64,000 bases of DNA, taken from positions 434,001-498,000 of the forward strand of contig JARFXO010000001.1 of NCBI GenBank assembly GCA_029194665.1, read 5' to 3'. A program made the translations under genes and the position numbers. Positions 41,663-50,939 of the stretch are shown piece after piece (the stretch's first letter is position 1; every line of letters begins with the position of its first letter). A model generated the notes under the pieces. The model saw only the letters and a list, made by a program, of their open reading frames with translations. It did not search any database and had not been told where the DNA came from. This stretch comes from Nitrospira sp. (GTDB lineage Bacteria > Nitrospirota > Nitrospiria > Nitrospirales > Nitrospiraceae).

Positions 41663-42898
41663 TTACTCATGCGTCGTTACCGGCTCTGCTCCTTTCGGAA
41701 GAACCAACGTAATATCGTCCGGCACCACATCGGCATTGACCAATTCGTGAGAGCGAATTTCGACGGCACTCAAATCCCCGGTTTCATTGTATTGCAACCT
41801 GTCCCTATCACCGACACCGACGATGAATTCGTCGAGCGCGTTCTTTGTATTGGGATCGACGGTTTTGGTCACGACATCGATACCCGGCAACGTGTCGAGC
41901 AACGCGTAGATGTCGGAAACATAGACGTTTCGACCGAACGGCCACCCCTGTCCATCACGACCTCCGGACAAAGGATGCATAAACTGCCTGAGACTCTTGA
42001 CGACCTGGTCCCGTCCGACATCTTCGTAGACATTGAGCTGTTGTCGACTTGCCTCCACCTCTTTTCTGACTGTGTAGGATCGCAAGGTCATGCCGTCCGT
42101 GATCAGCCACCGGCTCTGCGCCGTTTGGACCGAGATGGTTGTCTGTGGGGATAACGTCATCCCCACCGCCTCGAAACGGCTCCGCAACTCACCGGACAGG
42201 GTTCGGCCATCCAAATCCGCTTGAACGGCGGATGGAAGGCTGAATCGAAAACGATCTTCGATCGCATCCGGCGTAAGCACCGCGGTCAGCCGCACACGAA
42301 TCGTCACATAGGTCGGTCCAACGACATGAACGCGGGTCGTCAATAATCGGCGTGGCTCCAGGTCGGCCGCCACCTTCTGCATCAACTCGCGCGTCGGCTG
42401 TGGGGTGTTTCCCTGACCGGCCGGAACGATCACGACGCTGACATGACCCGGCTCATCGATCTCACCGGCACGAGCATTGCCCGATTCCAGATTGCGCCGA
42501 GGCAGACATCGCGTTCGCGCAATCGTGGCATCTGCCTTCAATGCCGATCGCTCAAAATCCTCGCGCGTCACGGCGCGATTGGACTCACGAAAGGCCGACA
42601 CCGTCTCTCGGACTGCATCGGCCATCTTCGTTTTGAAGAGCGGATCCGTCTGGTCCGGCGCCTCCCAGCTTGGACCGTTCAGCAACTTCAAGAAGGCCAA
42701 CCTATTGGCATCTGTCACGCGGTTCACCCGATACATCAGCATCTCGGTAATGGACGCGAACAGCTCGATCAACGTGATGCCGGGATCAGACGGATTATGA
42801 TTGGTCCATTCCGGCGCGTATGTCGGAATCAACCTGCGCGCTTCTTCAACCAGCTCGCTGTACGTTCGGTCATCGAGATTGGGGAGTTGTATCGGCAT
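41663..42898 (-). CDS. baseplate J-like protein 2 (Afp12-like)
   Basis: The 411-residue product opens MPIQLPNLDDRTYSELVEEA, then RRLIPTYAPEWTNHNPSDPG and ITLIELFASITEMLMYRVNR. This is the conserved N-terminus of the putative baseplate assembly proteins related to phage gpJ/gp6. A central beta domain (VSVVIVPAGQGNTPQPTREL) and the C-terminal HPLSGGRDGQGWPFGRNVYV motif follow. It forms part of the hexameric baseplate wedge. It lies 21 nt after the larger J-type gene and shares its C-terminal motif (HPLVGGQDGNGWAFGR there). Confidence 0.9.
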   Translation of the reverse strand: MPIQLPNLDDRTYSELVEEARRLIPTYAPEWTNHNPSDPGITLIELFASITEMLMYRVNRVTDANRLAFLKLLNGPSWEAPDQTDPLFKTKMADAVRETVSAFRESNRAVTREDFERSALKADATIARTRCLPRRNLESGNARAGEIDEPGHVSVVIVPAGQGNTPQPTRELMQKVAADLEPRRLLTTRVHVVGPTYVTIRVRLTAVLTPDAIEDRFRFSLPSAVQADLDGRTLSGELRSRFEAVGMTLSPQTTISVQTAQSRWLITDGMTLRSYTVRKEVEASRQQLNVYEDVGRDQVVKSLRQFMHPLSGGRDGQGWPFGRNVYVSDIYALLDTLPGIDVVTKTVDPNTKNALDEFIVGVGDRDRLQYNETGDLSAVEIRSHELVNADVVPDDITLVLPKGAEPVTTHE

Positions 42899-42919
42899 GG
42901 CGGCTCCACTTGTTCTTCA

Positions 42920-45900
42920 TCACGTCTCTTCAGAAATAGACGCAATCCGATGCAGGCCCGAATAAACTAAGAATCGCCCGGTGGCTGTGACCGCTTGCAG
43001 GTCCACATCCGGCAAATCGACGACGAGCTCCAGCCTCAACGATCGAACATGATCCAGGCCGGAGATCGTTCCGAGTGTGGCATAGATATCCGATTTGCTT
43101 GGTACACGGCCAAATGCCCACCCATTCCCGTCCTGGCCTCCGACCAGAGGATGCAAAAATGCGGCAAGCCGATCTTGCGCAGCCTGCTCGACAGGGCCTG
43201 CTCTGTCCAAGGAAACGAGAGCGATTTCCACGGTAATATTGACCTTCACATAGAGTGGCCCGACCACTGCCACGGTCGCCGTCGGCACGCTGTACCGCTC
43301 CAGATAGCTTTGAACGCGGGTCGTGAGTTCCAGACTCGGTAGAGGCTTCGCTTCACTCGAACACGGCACGATCACGACACTGACGGCTCCCGGCGCTCTG
43401 GGTTTCGTATCGAGCGGATCATCGATTAGATCACGCAACGGCACACATTTGGCTCTGGCGACATCGGGAGACGCCAGAACGGCCAAATCTTCATAATCTT
43501 CCAATGTCACGGCCCGCCCACGATGACGGATGGCACGTGGAGCGCGATTCAAGAGGTCCGCCGGAAGTTCAGCTTCAGCTCCTCCAGATGAGGCGTCGAG
43601 ATTCGTCACCTTATCGACATAGGGAATCGTCCGGTTGAGTTGAACGATCGTGCCGGCCGGTCTATTGCCTGCTGCGCCGCCGCCGGTTTGATACCACGCC
43701 ATTCTGATATTCCCGATGCCGGTCGGAGGAGCCAAGCCATTGACTCCATTGCCGAAACGAATTTCCCCCGTCGAGTGGTTCATCACATAATGCCGATCGC
43801 GCGGACCCGAGCCGTAGAAATCGGGCACTTCATGCCACCGCACCCAAATCTCCTCCGGACATCCGGTCGGATCGAGCAACACAGAAACGGCGTCCGCTCC
43901 CTCTTCCCGTTCAAGAGTCGCTCGCTCTGCGGCGGTCGCCATCTCCGGCTCACGTACTTCCAGCCGCTGACCGGCCAACACCGGAGCGTGCGCCGTCGAA
44001 AACCGCTGATTCTCAGCCGCGTTTCCAGACCCAAGGATTTCACTGGTTACAGATATCAGTTGCGACGCCATTACGGTATTGAGAGCGACCTGCCGTATTT
44101 TCGGCAGGAATCGATAGTCACCGGATTCCCACTGCGCGCGAAGCCAGTACCGCTCGACTCCAAAAGCCGATCCCGGTACAAGCCCCGCTGGAGGCAAGAA
44201 CTCCACCAATCCCGGTCTCGTCAGATCTTGTGTGTCATCGCTCACGCCGATCTTTTGCCAACCTTGTCCGTCCTTCATTTGCCACACCAGACGCGGTGAC
44301 GACGCCGGAGAAGGGTTATCCGGCGTCGCGCCATAGATCGTTTCACGAATGCGGACGTACAGGCTCAGCGTATTATTAGGGAACGTCGCCCTGGCTGGAG
44401 GACGAGTCAATCCGAAGTACAATGTCGGATGCGAGTCTTGTACCGGTCGAAACGGCGCAAACGCCTTACCCGTGACATCCTCATACGAGAAATCATTGTA
44501 GGTCACCACGGCGCTCAGCGGAGTTGCCACCGTCGTCAAGCTATATCCCACGGTCAATCGGCCGATCGATGGCGGAGCGAACGTTGCTGGGATAAGCTTA
44601 TACCCCTTCTCGGGGTGAGTCGGATCGATCAGTTCGAAGCGAGCCTCGGTCCCGTAGTTACCCGATGCCAGTCGCACACGTAACCAGTAGTTCTCGGCTC
44701 CATTGACCGTCGTCGGCCTGACCGTCGTCGGCAACGTCAGCGCGACAATGCCGGATTGAGTGAAGCCGCGTGTTGTATCTGAAAATGTGGTCGTTGTCGT
44801 TTCACTGCCTGCGGTAGCCGTTCCTATCCCAACCCAGGTTGTGCCGTCCCAACATTCCCACACCAACTTCGGATTTCCATCGGTCCTCGGAGCCGGAATC
44901 CCGGATGCCGGATCCGTCAGGGTGATGGTCAGCGTGACCTTCGCGCCGGCCTGCGAGAAGGCATCTTTGCCGGCTATGTACCATGCATCGCTGAATCTCG
45001 GCTTTTCTCCGAATGGATAGAAATCCTTGGTGGTATCCACCGGAGCCGAGCCGGCGAAGGCGTGATCCACGGCTAGTCCGTCTTTCCCGACGGTGGTCTG
45101 CATCGTCATCGACGTCACTCGCGGCAACTGATCGGCGCGCACCATCCCACTTTGGGCTTGCCCGGCCGGCGAAATCGGCGTGACCAATCGACCCCGAATC
45201 CATCGGCCGGCCTTTTCCCCTACGACCTGCCTGGAGAAAGAAGACAACCCTGTCGTAAACACAATCTCGCCGCTTTTTGTCAGATCGGCCGTCCCATCGT
45301 TAGGGGAGAGAGGAATTCCTGCCGCCCCGTCCCAACTCTCCCATATGATCTTTCGTGGATCTGGGTTTTCGATGGCCTGATCCAGCACGATGCTCAACGT
45401 CACAGTCCTCAAATTGGACACCCCTAACGCCTCATCCTGCCCTAAATATGTGAGGTGCTCGATCGGACGACTGCCTCGAAACGCCGGCACGCCGGCATCC
45501 ACAGGGGCGGAACTGAGTCCGCTGAAATCATCGTACCGGTCGTACGCCGGTTCGCGGACGAGGATCGAGGTTAACTGCGCCGCCGTGACCACCAGTTCCC
45601 GCTCCGTCTCAAACACGACCGGTTCTTGTTTCCCTTCAGCCGGAGGAGCCGAGACCTGAGTCCCTTGAGGAACCACCCCGTCTATGATGCTCCCTTGAGC
45701 TAATGAGAACGTAAGCGGCACACGCGCTGATTGCGGAGGAGTCAGCGACGCGCCGAGCAAATCCAGGAAGGCAAGGAGATTTTTCTCCGGTACCTTATTG
45801 AGTCGCTGGAGGATAATTTCCGAAAATCGCCCGACGATGCCGACCAACGCCGCGCCGACACCTTCGGCCGGATTCGCTTCCGGATAGCCCACCGTGTAGG

Positions 45901-45979
45901 TCTTCACTAACTTGCGCACCTGCATCGCGATGTGCGAGGCCGTCCGTTGATCGATGAGAGGGGCCTGGCCGGACATCAC
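42920..45979 (-). CDS. baseplate J-like protein 1 (Afp11-like), large
   Basis: The 1019-residue product is the large eCIS baseplate wedge protein. The N-terminus has YPEANPAEGVGAALVGIVGR, then FSEIILQRLNKVPEKNLLAF. The middle comprises several repeated beta domains with WESWDG and WECWDG motifs (around residues 210 and 365). The C-terminal 300 residues are gpJ-like (GNGVNGLAPPTGIGNIRMAW; FLHPLVGGQDGNGWAFGRVP). Its start overlaps the gp25 stop by 4 nt. Length is normal for this subunit. Confidence 0.9.
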   Translation of the reverse strand: MMSGQAPLIDQRTASHIAMQVRKLVKTYTVGYPEANPAEGVGAALVGIVGRFSEIILQRLNKVPEKNLLAFLDLLGASLTPPQSARVPLTFSLAQGSIIDGVVPQGTQVSAPPAEGKQEPVVFETERELVVTAAQLTSILVREPAYDRYDDFSGLSSAPVDAGVPAFRGSRPIEHLTYLGQDEALGVSNLRTVTLSIVLDQAIENPDPRKIIWESWDGAAGIPLSPNDGTADLTKSGEIVFTTGLSSFSRQVVGEKAGRWIRGRLVTPISPAGQAQSGMVRADQLPRVTSMTMQTTVGKDGLAVDHAFAGSAPVDTTKDFYPFGEKPRFSDAWYIAGKDAFSQAGAKVTLTITLTDPASGIPAPRTDGNPKLVWECWDGTTWVGIGTATAGSETTTTTFSDTTRGFTQSGIVALTLPTTVRPTTVNGAENYWLRVRLASGNYGTEARFELIDPTHPEKGYKLIPATFAPPSIGRLTVGYSLTTVATPLSAVVTYNDFSYEDVTGKAFAPFRPVQDSHPTLYFGLTRPPARATFPNNTLSLYVRIRETIYGATPDNPSPASSPRLVWQMKDGQGWQKIGVSDDTQDLTRPGLVEFLPPAGLVPGSAFGVERYWLRAQWESGDYRFLPKIRQVALNTVMASQLISVTSEILGSGNAAENQRFSTAHAPVLAGQRLEVREPEMATAAERATLEREEGADAVSVLLDPTGCPEEIWVRWHEVPDFYGSGPRDRHYVMNHSTGEIRFGNGVNGLAPPTGIGNIRMAWYQTGGGAAGNRPAGTIVQLNRTIPYVDKVTNLDASSGGAEAELPADLLNRAPRAIRHRGRAVTLEDYEDLAVLASPDVARAKCVPLRDLIDDPLDTKPRAPGAVSVVIVPCSSEAKPLPSLELTTRVQSYLERYSVPTATVAVVGPLYVKVNITVEIALVSLDRAGPVEQAAQDRLAAFLHPLVGGQDGNGWAFGRVPSKSDIYATLGTISGLDHVRSLRLELVVDLPDVDLQAVTATGRFLVYSGLHRIASISEET

Positions 45980-46371
45980 ACCGCGCTCCTTTCGAGATAG
46001 AATGGATACACCAAATTGAACGCGTTATTCGTCGCGCGAACCTGATAGTCGACACTGATCACCAAGGCCGCTCCCCCGTCATCCGGCGCGACATTCACCT
46101 CCACCACATCGATGCGGGGCTCGAACGCCAACAAAGCGTCACGTACGGCTTGCGCCGCAGTGCCTGCGGTTGCGGCGCTATTGATGTCGAAGACCAAATC
46201 ATAAATGCCGCATCCGAAGTCCGGACGCATGACCCGCTCGCCTTTCGCTGTTCCCAATATGATCCACACAGATTGACGAACGCTTTCCTCATAGGCCGCA
46301 AGGGCGAACGATCCCTGTTCATCCACTGAAACCGGATACCCCATGCCGATACCAAGCAGCGGCCTGGACAT
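45976..46371 (-). CDS. GPW/gp25-family baseplate wedge protein (Afp9-like)
   Basis: GGAGG lies 6-7 nt before the ATG at 46371. The 131-residue product has GTAKGERVMRPDFGCGIYDL, then VFDINSAATAGTAAQAVRDA and LLAFEPRIDV. This is the gp25 signature that nucleates sheath assembly at the baseplate. The core EPR motif is intact. It lies between PAAR and the large J-type gene and overlaps the latter by 4 nt. Confidence 0.92.
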   Translation of the reverse strand: MSRPLLGIGMGYPVSVDEQGSFALAAYEESVRQSVWIILGTAKGERVMRPDFGCGIYDLVFDINSAATAGTAAQAVRDALLAFEPRIDVVEVNVAPDDGGAALVISVDYQVRATNNAFNLVYPFYLERSAV

Positions 46372-46385
46372 GCTTGTCCCTCCTT

Positions 46386-46784
46386 CTATCCGATCAACAC
46401 CGTGCCGACGGCAATGACCTGACCGACCAACATATCCGCGGGATCGTTGCATGTCATCGCCATATCACCGTTCCGCGCGACCATTTTGCCGTTGATCCTC
46501 ACCGTTGGGCTTCCAAGCTTGATGGTCGCCTTGTTCGCCGGCGGATTTTGAAACGCGGTGCCAGGCGGTGTCGGAATATGAGCCGGTGTATTATCCGCCG
46601 TGCTGTCGACGGTGGCGGCCGGCTGACCCATGATGTTGACATTGTTGCTGAGATTACCGTTGATGATACCCATAAATGGATGAGGCAGCGGCGTTGGCTG
46701 AGGACCCGTCGGCGTCGGGACCATGACGATATGGGTATCGACCGCAATAATCCGGTCGTTTCTTTTGGCCGCAGGTTGTCCCAT
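46386..46784 (-). CDS. PAAR-like spike-tip protein (Afp10-like)
   Basis: The 132-residue product has MGQPAAKRNDRIIAVDTHIV, then PTPTGPQPTPLPHPFMGIIN, then KATIKLGSPTVRINGKMVAR and NGDMAMTCNDP. This is the repeated short-beta PAAR layout with the P.PHP motif. PAAR proteins cap the spike with a metal-stabilised cone. The start is 3 nt after the gpV-like stop. Its predicted place is the very tip of the needle. Confidence 0.9.
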   Translation of the reverse strand: MGQPAAKRNDRIIAVDTHIVMVPTPTGPQPTPLPHPFMGIINGNLSNNVNIMGQPAATVDSTADNTPAHIPTPPGTAFQNPPANKATIKLGSPTVRINGKMVARNGDMAMTCNDPADMLVGQVIAVGTVLIG

Positions 46785-46787
46785 AGT

Positions 46788-47435
46788 TCAATTAATGTTC
46801 ACGACTTGTCCTTTGATGTTCATCGTCGCCCCGGCCTTCACATCCACTCCCGCTTTGGCTTCGATCTTGGCATCAGCCGAGGATGTGACCTCTATTTGCC
46901 GGGCGTTCAGCTTGATACTTCCCTTTGACGCCGACAGGACGATATCTTTGTCAGCCGTGATCGTAATCGTATTCTCGGCTGTATCGAAGACCACCGAATT
47001 GTTCCCGCTCTTGTCCACAAGTTCTATTTTTTCTTTGCCGTCTTCGTCGGTCAGTCGGATGACGTGGCCGCTGCGCGACTTGATGACGCGAACATTGTTT
47101 TTCCCGTCGCCGTTTTCAGCCGGCGGCGCGTCTCTCCCGTTCCAGAGCGCGCCGACTACATAGGGAAACCGCGCATCGCCCTGCTCGAAGGCGACGAGCA
47201 CTTCATCATTCACTTCCGGGAGAAAATATATCCCCCGCTCATTCCCTGCCATCGGAACCGCCATGCGCGCCCAATAGCCTTCCTCTTCATCGCTCAGCCA
47301 TGGAAATGTGAGTTTCACCCGGCCCATTTTGTCGGGATCCTGATTGTTGGTCACAAGTCCCACTACGACGCCGATTATTTTTGACGTCACGGCTTTCGGT
47401 CCTTCTGGATCACTGAGAAGGTCGTACAAATTCAT
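46788..47435 (-). CDS. gpV-like spike protein (VgrG C-terminal half)
   Basis: The 215-residue product begins with an OB-fold: IIGVVVGLVTNNQDPDKMGR, then VKLTFPWLSDEEEGYWARMA and LPEVNDEVLVAFEQGD. It ends with a beta-helix-like repeat (DKDIVLSASKGSIKLNARQI; AKAGVDVKAGATMNIKGQVV). This is the needle half of VgrG. The start overlaps the gpD-like gene stop (ATGA). Together the two genes supply what is one VgrG/Afp8 protein in other systems. Confidence 0.9.
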   Translation of the reverse strand: MNLYDLLSDPEGPKAVTSKIIGVVVGLVTNNQDPDKMGRVKLTFPWLSDEEEGYWARMAVPMAGNERGIYFLPEVNDEVLVAFEQGDARFPYVVGALWNGRDAPPAENGDGKNNVRVIKSRSGHVIRLTDEDGKEKIELVDKSGNNSVVFDTAENTITITADKDIVLSASKGSIKLNARQIEVTSSADAKIEAKAGVDVKAGATMNIKGQVVNIN

Positions 47436-48487
47436 ACCGCATTCCTCCGAACCGTAAAGCGGGTGGTATACCCGCCTTCTCTACACCGATGACTGACTGC
47501 CGTGACATAATATTGCCCGCTGAACTGTTTCCCCAAACCGCCGAGCGTAATCACCTTCCCGGCCCGCAGGTCGGTCCGCCCCGCGCACAGGCCTTCTCCG
47601 GTAATAAATCCCAAGACCGATGCATTGATGGCGGCCTTGGCGACTGCATCCGCCTCCGCCTGGGTCATCACAGGACTATCCGTCGTCGTCCCTGTCGCGG
47701 CGCCGAATGCCCGTGTCGCCACCGCAGCCCCGCTCCTTGCCCCCCCCATTTTGGTCGTGACATTGGCTTCTCGTCCCACGCCGACCAACGACTTTTTCTG
47801 TTTAGGATCCCATCCCCGGATGATCCTTTGATCAACCTGTCCGATCGAAGACAATCGTGAGGAAAATTCCATCAAATCATCTTTCAGCGTCAGGGTGAGA
47901 AGACTCCCCTCCGCATTGGCGACCGGAAGGAAATTCAGCGTCTCGTCGTCGATTGTGAGGTCGTATTGGATCCGTCCGGCTCGCTCGAGCAAAAATTCCA
48001 TATCGGTTTGATTCGCCTGGAGCACATAATCATATTGCACACGGCTGTCCTTCGTGTTCGCTGAAAGTCCCGCTTCCTGCGCAATTGTTTTGGCAATGTC
48101 GCTGTCCGTCTGCTTAACAAACGTGCGGGACTTCCGACCGCGTTGGAGACGATGCCGGCGATCGTATCCCCGCACCGTCACCTTCGGCAAAGTAGACCAG
48201 GTGAACTCCACCTCCATTCCCGTGATTTCACCCTTCATGACGGAGGCGAGATTCCCTCCATCTGCATACCCAAGCTTGATTTCTACCTCATTCCCGACGG
48301 CAAATTGTTGTTGATCGAGGATCCACTCCCCGGACGCCGCGTCTGAGTTGAGGATTTCCATGACAAACATGCCGGGGAGATCCACAGTGTCATCAACGGT
48401 GACGCTCATCAGTTCGACTTCGGGAGCCAGTGGTCGCCCATTCGTAAAAACATCCACCACCGGAACGAGCAGACCTGAATCCGGCAT
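47432..48487 (-). CDS. gpD-like spike protein (VgrG N-terminal half)
   Basis: The 351-residue product has VEIKLGYADGGNLASVMKGE, then ITGMEVEFTW, then PKVTVRGYDRRHRLQRGRKS and VQYDYVLQANQTDMEFLLER. This is the phage late-control gpD/gp27-like hub that joins tube and spike. It ends with KVITLGGLGKQFSGQYYVTA. The stop overlaps the gpV-like start by 4 nt. It follows the LysM gene by 26 nt with a GGGGGG RBS. Confidence 0.9.
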   Translation of the reverse strand: MPDSGLLVPVVDVFTNGRPLAPEVELMSVTVDDTVDLPGMFVMEILNSDAASGEWILDQQQFAVGNEVEIKLGYADGGNLASVMKGEITGMEVEFTWSTLPKVTVRGYDRRHRLQRGRKSRTFVKQTDSDIAKTIAQEAGLSANTKDSRVQYDYVLQANQTDMEFLLERAGRIQYDLTIDDETLNFLPVANAEGSLLTLTLKDDLMEFSSRLSSIGQVDQRIIRGWDPKQKKSLVGVGREANVTTKMGGARSGAAVATRAFGAATGTTTDSPVMTQAEADAVAKAAINASVLGFITGEGLCAGRTDLRAGKVITLGGLGKQFSGQYYVTAVSHRCREGGYTTRFTVRRNAV

Positions 48488-48513
48488 TTATGTCCCCCCG
48501 CTCAGTAACGCCT

Positions 48514-49182
48514 TCAATTCGTGCCTGGAATGGACAACCGGCGACCGATTTCAAGCCGTCGTGGGTCGTCCAGAGAATTGGCGTCTGCAATTCTCCGCCA
48601 CGTCCTAGGATCGCCGTACAGTTCCGCCGCAATGCTGCTCAAGGTATCGCCTCGTTTGACCAACCTTGTCGTGAAGTCGGGATCAGTCTCCTGCTTATCT
48701 TTTTTCGGGTCTTTGTATTCCTTAAAAATCACGGACAATTCCGCCCGCACCGGAACTCCCTCGTTCGTAAACAACTTGAATGTCTGTGACAACTGAGTGA
48801 CCACTCCGATAAACGGGAAATCAGAATTATGGGGTGGAGCGCCTCCCCACAAGACCATGACGGCTGGAGGACGGTCGCGTTTGCGCTCGATTTGAGTCAG
48901 AGCGACCATTTTGTTCGTTTCTTGACGGACATCCTTGATCGGTTTTCCCCCTAAAGCCGATGGATCGGTGACATCATAAAAAAGATTCAGCGTGAGGACA
49001 CGACTGTCGCCGCCGCCGAATGTCAACGGCGGCGCATTCAGCGCTCTATCCGGAGACCCGTTCCATGTCACGGACTTAGAAATCGAATAGGTGTTGGGAT
49101 TGAACAGCACATGGAAGGATCGGCTTTCAACCGGATGCCCCTTTGCGTCCAACGGAGTCAGTTTGATTTTTTCTAACGCCAT
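48514..49182 (-). CDS. LysM-containing baseplate hub protein (Afp7-like)
   Basis: The N-terminal domain (1-150) reads FHVLFNPNTYSISKSVTWNG and LKLFTNEGVPVRAELSV-like strands (FKLFTNEGVPVRAELSVIFK), as in CIS tube-initiator/gp53-like proteins. A C-terminal LysM follows at about 165-222 (LVKRGDTLSSIAAELYGDPR, then TWRRIADANSLDDPRRLEIG). The LysM may hold the hub or anchor to peptidoglycan during release. Its start overlaps the disordered upstream gene by 10 nt. Confidence 0.88.
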   Translation of the reverse strand: MALEKIKLTPLDAKGHPVESRSFHVLFNPNTYSISKSVTWNGSPDRALNAPPLTFGGGDSRVLTLNLFYDVTDPSALGGKPIKDVRQETNKMVALTQIERKRDRPPAVMVLWGGAPPHNSDFPFIGVVTQLSQTFKLFTNEGVPVRAELSVIFKEYKDPKKDKQETDPDFTTRLVKRGDTLSSIAAELYGDPRTWRRIADANSLDDPRRLEIGRRLSIPGTN

Positions 49183-50354
49183 CCATCCACTCCTCGTCGC
49201 TCACGCTCGGCAATCAGTTGACGAGCAATCACGCGACTCACTGTTTCGGCGAGGGCGCCGATATCAACCTTCGCCTCCTGCGGACTCGTCGCAGACTGCG
49301 GTGTCGTGTGAGCTTGCGTGACGAGGCTCGGTACCGCTTCAGCCGGTCCGGCTTCATGCTCCTGGCGCTGCATGACCCGGCAATTGAGATTGTGCAATGC
49401 CTCTTCTACGTTCTCTATCGAGCGTGCCCGCGTCTTCCACACCATCGGATTGACGTTCGCTTCTTCGGAAGAAGGAGACACACGAGAATGTTGCCCGCTC
49501 GTTTGCATACGGCTCGACAGCCACGGCATCCGTTCAACTTGTCCTCCCACTCGCTCCGTCATGACGAACGGACCGGAACGCTTTTCATGATGAGTGAAAG
49601 GAGGCGCCGGACCGGCGTCTCCTCGCGGCTGTTCCTGCTCAGGCACCGCTTTCTGAAGAACCAACCTCTCTTCCGTACCAGCTGATCCGCCATCAGAAGC
49701 AAGCAGTTCCGCCGCTCGTATGTTGGATGACTCGCGCAACTGAACGGGACCCTGTCGGTGAGTCACCGGTTGAGACGCCCCGCTCCGTCCTCCCATCGCT
49801 GATCCGACCGACAGGTCCGCCTTTTCTTCGACGCGATGAACCGGGTGGCTCGCTCGCGGCATCTTCTCGCCGGTTTCAGCGCTCAGTTTCGAAGTCCCGC
49901 TTGCTGATGAGGGAGCGACGCCACGATGCGGTCTCCGACTGACGCGGAACAATGTTGGAGAAGAGGAGGGGAGCGGTTCACCGGTGACAGAGCCCGAGGG
50001 CGACGAAAAAGAGGATGCGGTTAGACGCGGCAAGACGGTCACAGGAGGTGGTGCGACACGTTCTTCCTCATTTCCAGCTCCATCCATCCCGGCCATCCTC
50101 AACACAGACCCGCTGGATTCGAAAGCGACATCGTCGCTGTTTCGGCAGCGGGCCATCATCGACTCCAGAAGGGGGAACCGTTTGCTCAGCCACGTGGTCG
50201 TGCGTTCATAGATTTCCTCCGGATGCCGCACGTCGACCACACCGATCGGCTGTGTGATCCGCCGAATCAAACGCGATGCGAGAGGAGAAGACTGATCTCC
50301 CCTCCGATCCGTCTCATTCGCTCCGATAGGTACTGCATCCTGCGACTCATCCAT
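49173..50354 (-). CDS. disordered eCIS-operon protein, unknown role
   Basis: The 393-residue product has a short ordered N-terminus (SPLASRLIRRITQPIGVVDV, RHPEEIYERTTTWLSKRFPL). A low-complexity middle of about 220 residues follows, rich in Pro, Ser, Gly, Arg and Glu. The C-terminus is helical and ordered (VDIGALAETVSRVIARQLIA, ERERRGVDGW). I do not recognise a family. Its fixed place between tube 2 and the LysM gene and the overlap with the latter show that it belongs to the machine. It could be a tape-measure-like or baseplate-attached linker, since no other candidate for a tape measure is present. Confidence 0.6.
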   Translation of the reverse strand: MDESQDAVPIGANETDRRGDQSSPLASRLIRRITQPIGVVDVRHPEEIYERTTTWLSKRFPLLESMMARCRNSDDVAFESSGSVLRMAGMDGAGNEEERVAPPPVTVLPRLTASSFSSPSGSVTGEPLPSSSPTLFRVSRRPHRGVAPSSASGTSKLSAETGEKMPRASHPVHRVEEKADLSVGSAMGGRSGASQPVTHRQGPVQLRESSNIRAAELLASDGGSAGTEERLVLQKAVPEQEQPRGDAGPAPPFTHHEKRSGPFVMTERVGGQVERMPWLSSRMQTSGQHSRVSPSSEEANVNPMVWKTRARSIENVEEALHNLNCRVMQRQEHEAGPAEAVPSLVTQAHTTPQSATSPQEAKVDIGALAETVSRVIARQLIAERERRGVDGWR

Positions 50355-50369
50355 GCCGGCAGAGTTCCT

Positions 50370-50897
50370 TTACAACAGTCTGGCCGTTGCGGCGCCGATG
50401 CCTGCGGCCAGCGCAGCCAAGGTCGGCCGACTCAGACCGCGATGAACGAGTTCAACACTTTCGAATGCCACTTCCGCGGAACCGGCGCGAAAATCGGGGC
50501 CGGTCCATTTCACGGGGAAGGCATCGGTAAAATTCCACCAGATCACGGGAATCGCTTGCTTATCCAGAAGATAGATCGTTCCGTTTCTGCGTTGGATCTT
50601 TCCCTTCGCCACGTCCTGATGCCAATTCCAAAGCCCGAACAGTTGCGTCAGTCCATGTTTGAGAATCAACGATGGATATTTGGTCGGGCCGGCGAAATGG
50701 TGCTCATATTCATTCAGGCCGCCTTCCCGATAAGGAGTCGTTTCAGTCTCTACTTGCAGCCCGCTGCATTCGGAAAAACTGCCGACCAGAATCCCTTCCA
50801 CTTCGACAAGAAAATTGTGCGACTGGTACGGATCGAGACGCACCCCCAGTAGATTGCTCGTCAGAGCGGCGGCGCCATTGAGTCCGAAGGACGGCAT
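50370..50897 (-). CDS. eCIS inner-tube protein 2 (Afp5-like)
   Basis: The 175-residue product has the gp19-like tube pattern: YQSHNFLVEVEGILVGSFSE, then CSGLQVETETTPYREGGLNE and YEHHFAGPTKYPSLILKHGL. The end segment is FRAGSAEVAFESVELVHRGL. It carries a longer N- and C-terminus than tube 1, as expected for the tube subunit that meets the baseplate. AGAGGA precedes the ATG. Confidence 0.9.
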   Translation of the reverse strand: MPSFGLNGAAALTSNLLGVRLDPYQSHNFLVEVEGILVGSFSECSGLQVETETTPYREGGLNEYEHHFAGPTKYPSLILKHGLTQLFGLWNWHQDVAKGKIQRRNGTIYLLDKQAIPVIWWNFTDAFPVKWTGPDFRAGSAEVAFESVELVHRGLSRPTLAALAAGIGAATARLL

Positions 50898-50939
50898 GGG
50901 TCTTTTTTTCCTCTTCCAGCTTAGCTTGGAGATATTTCC

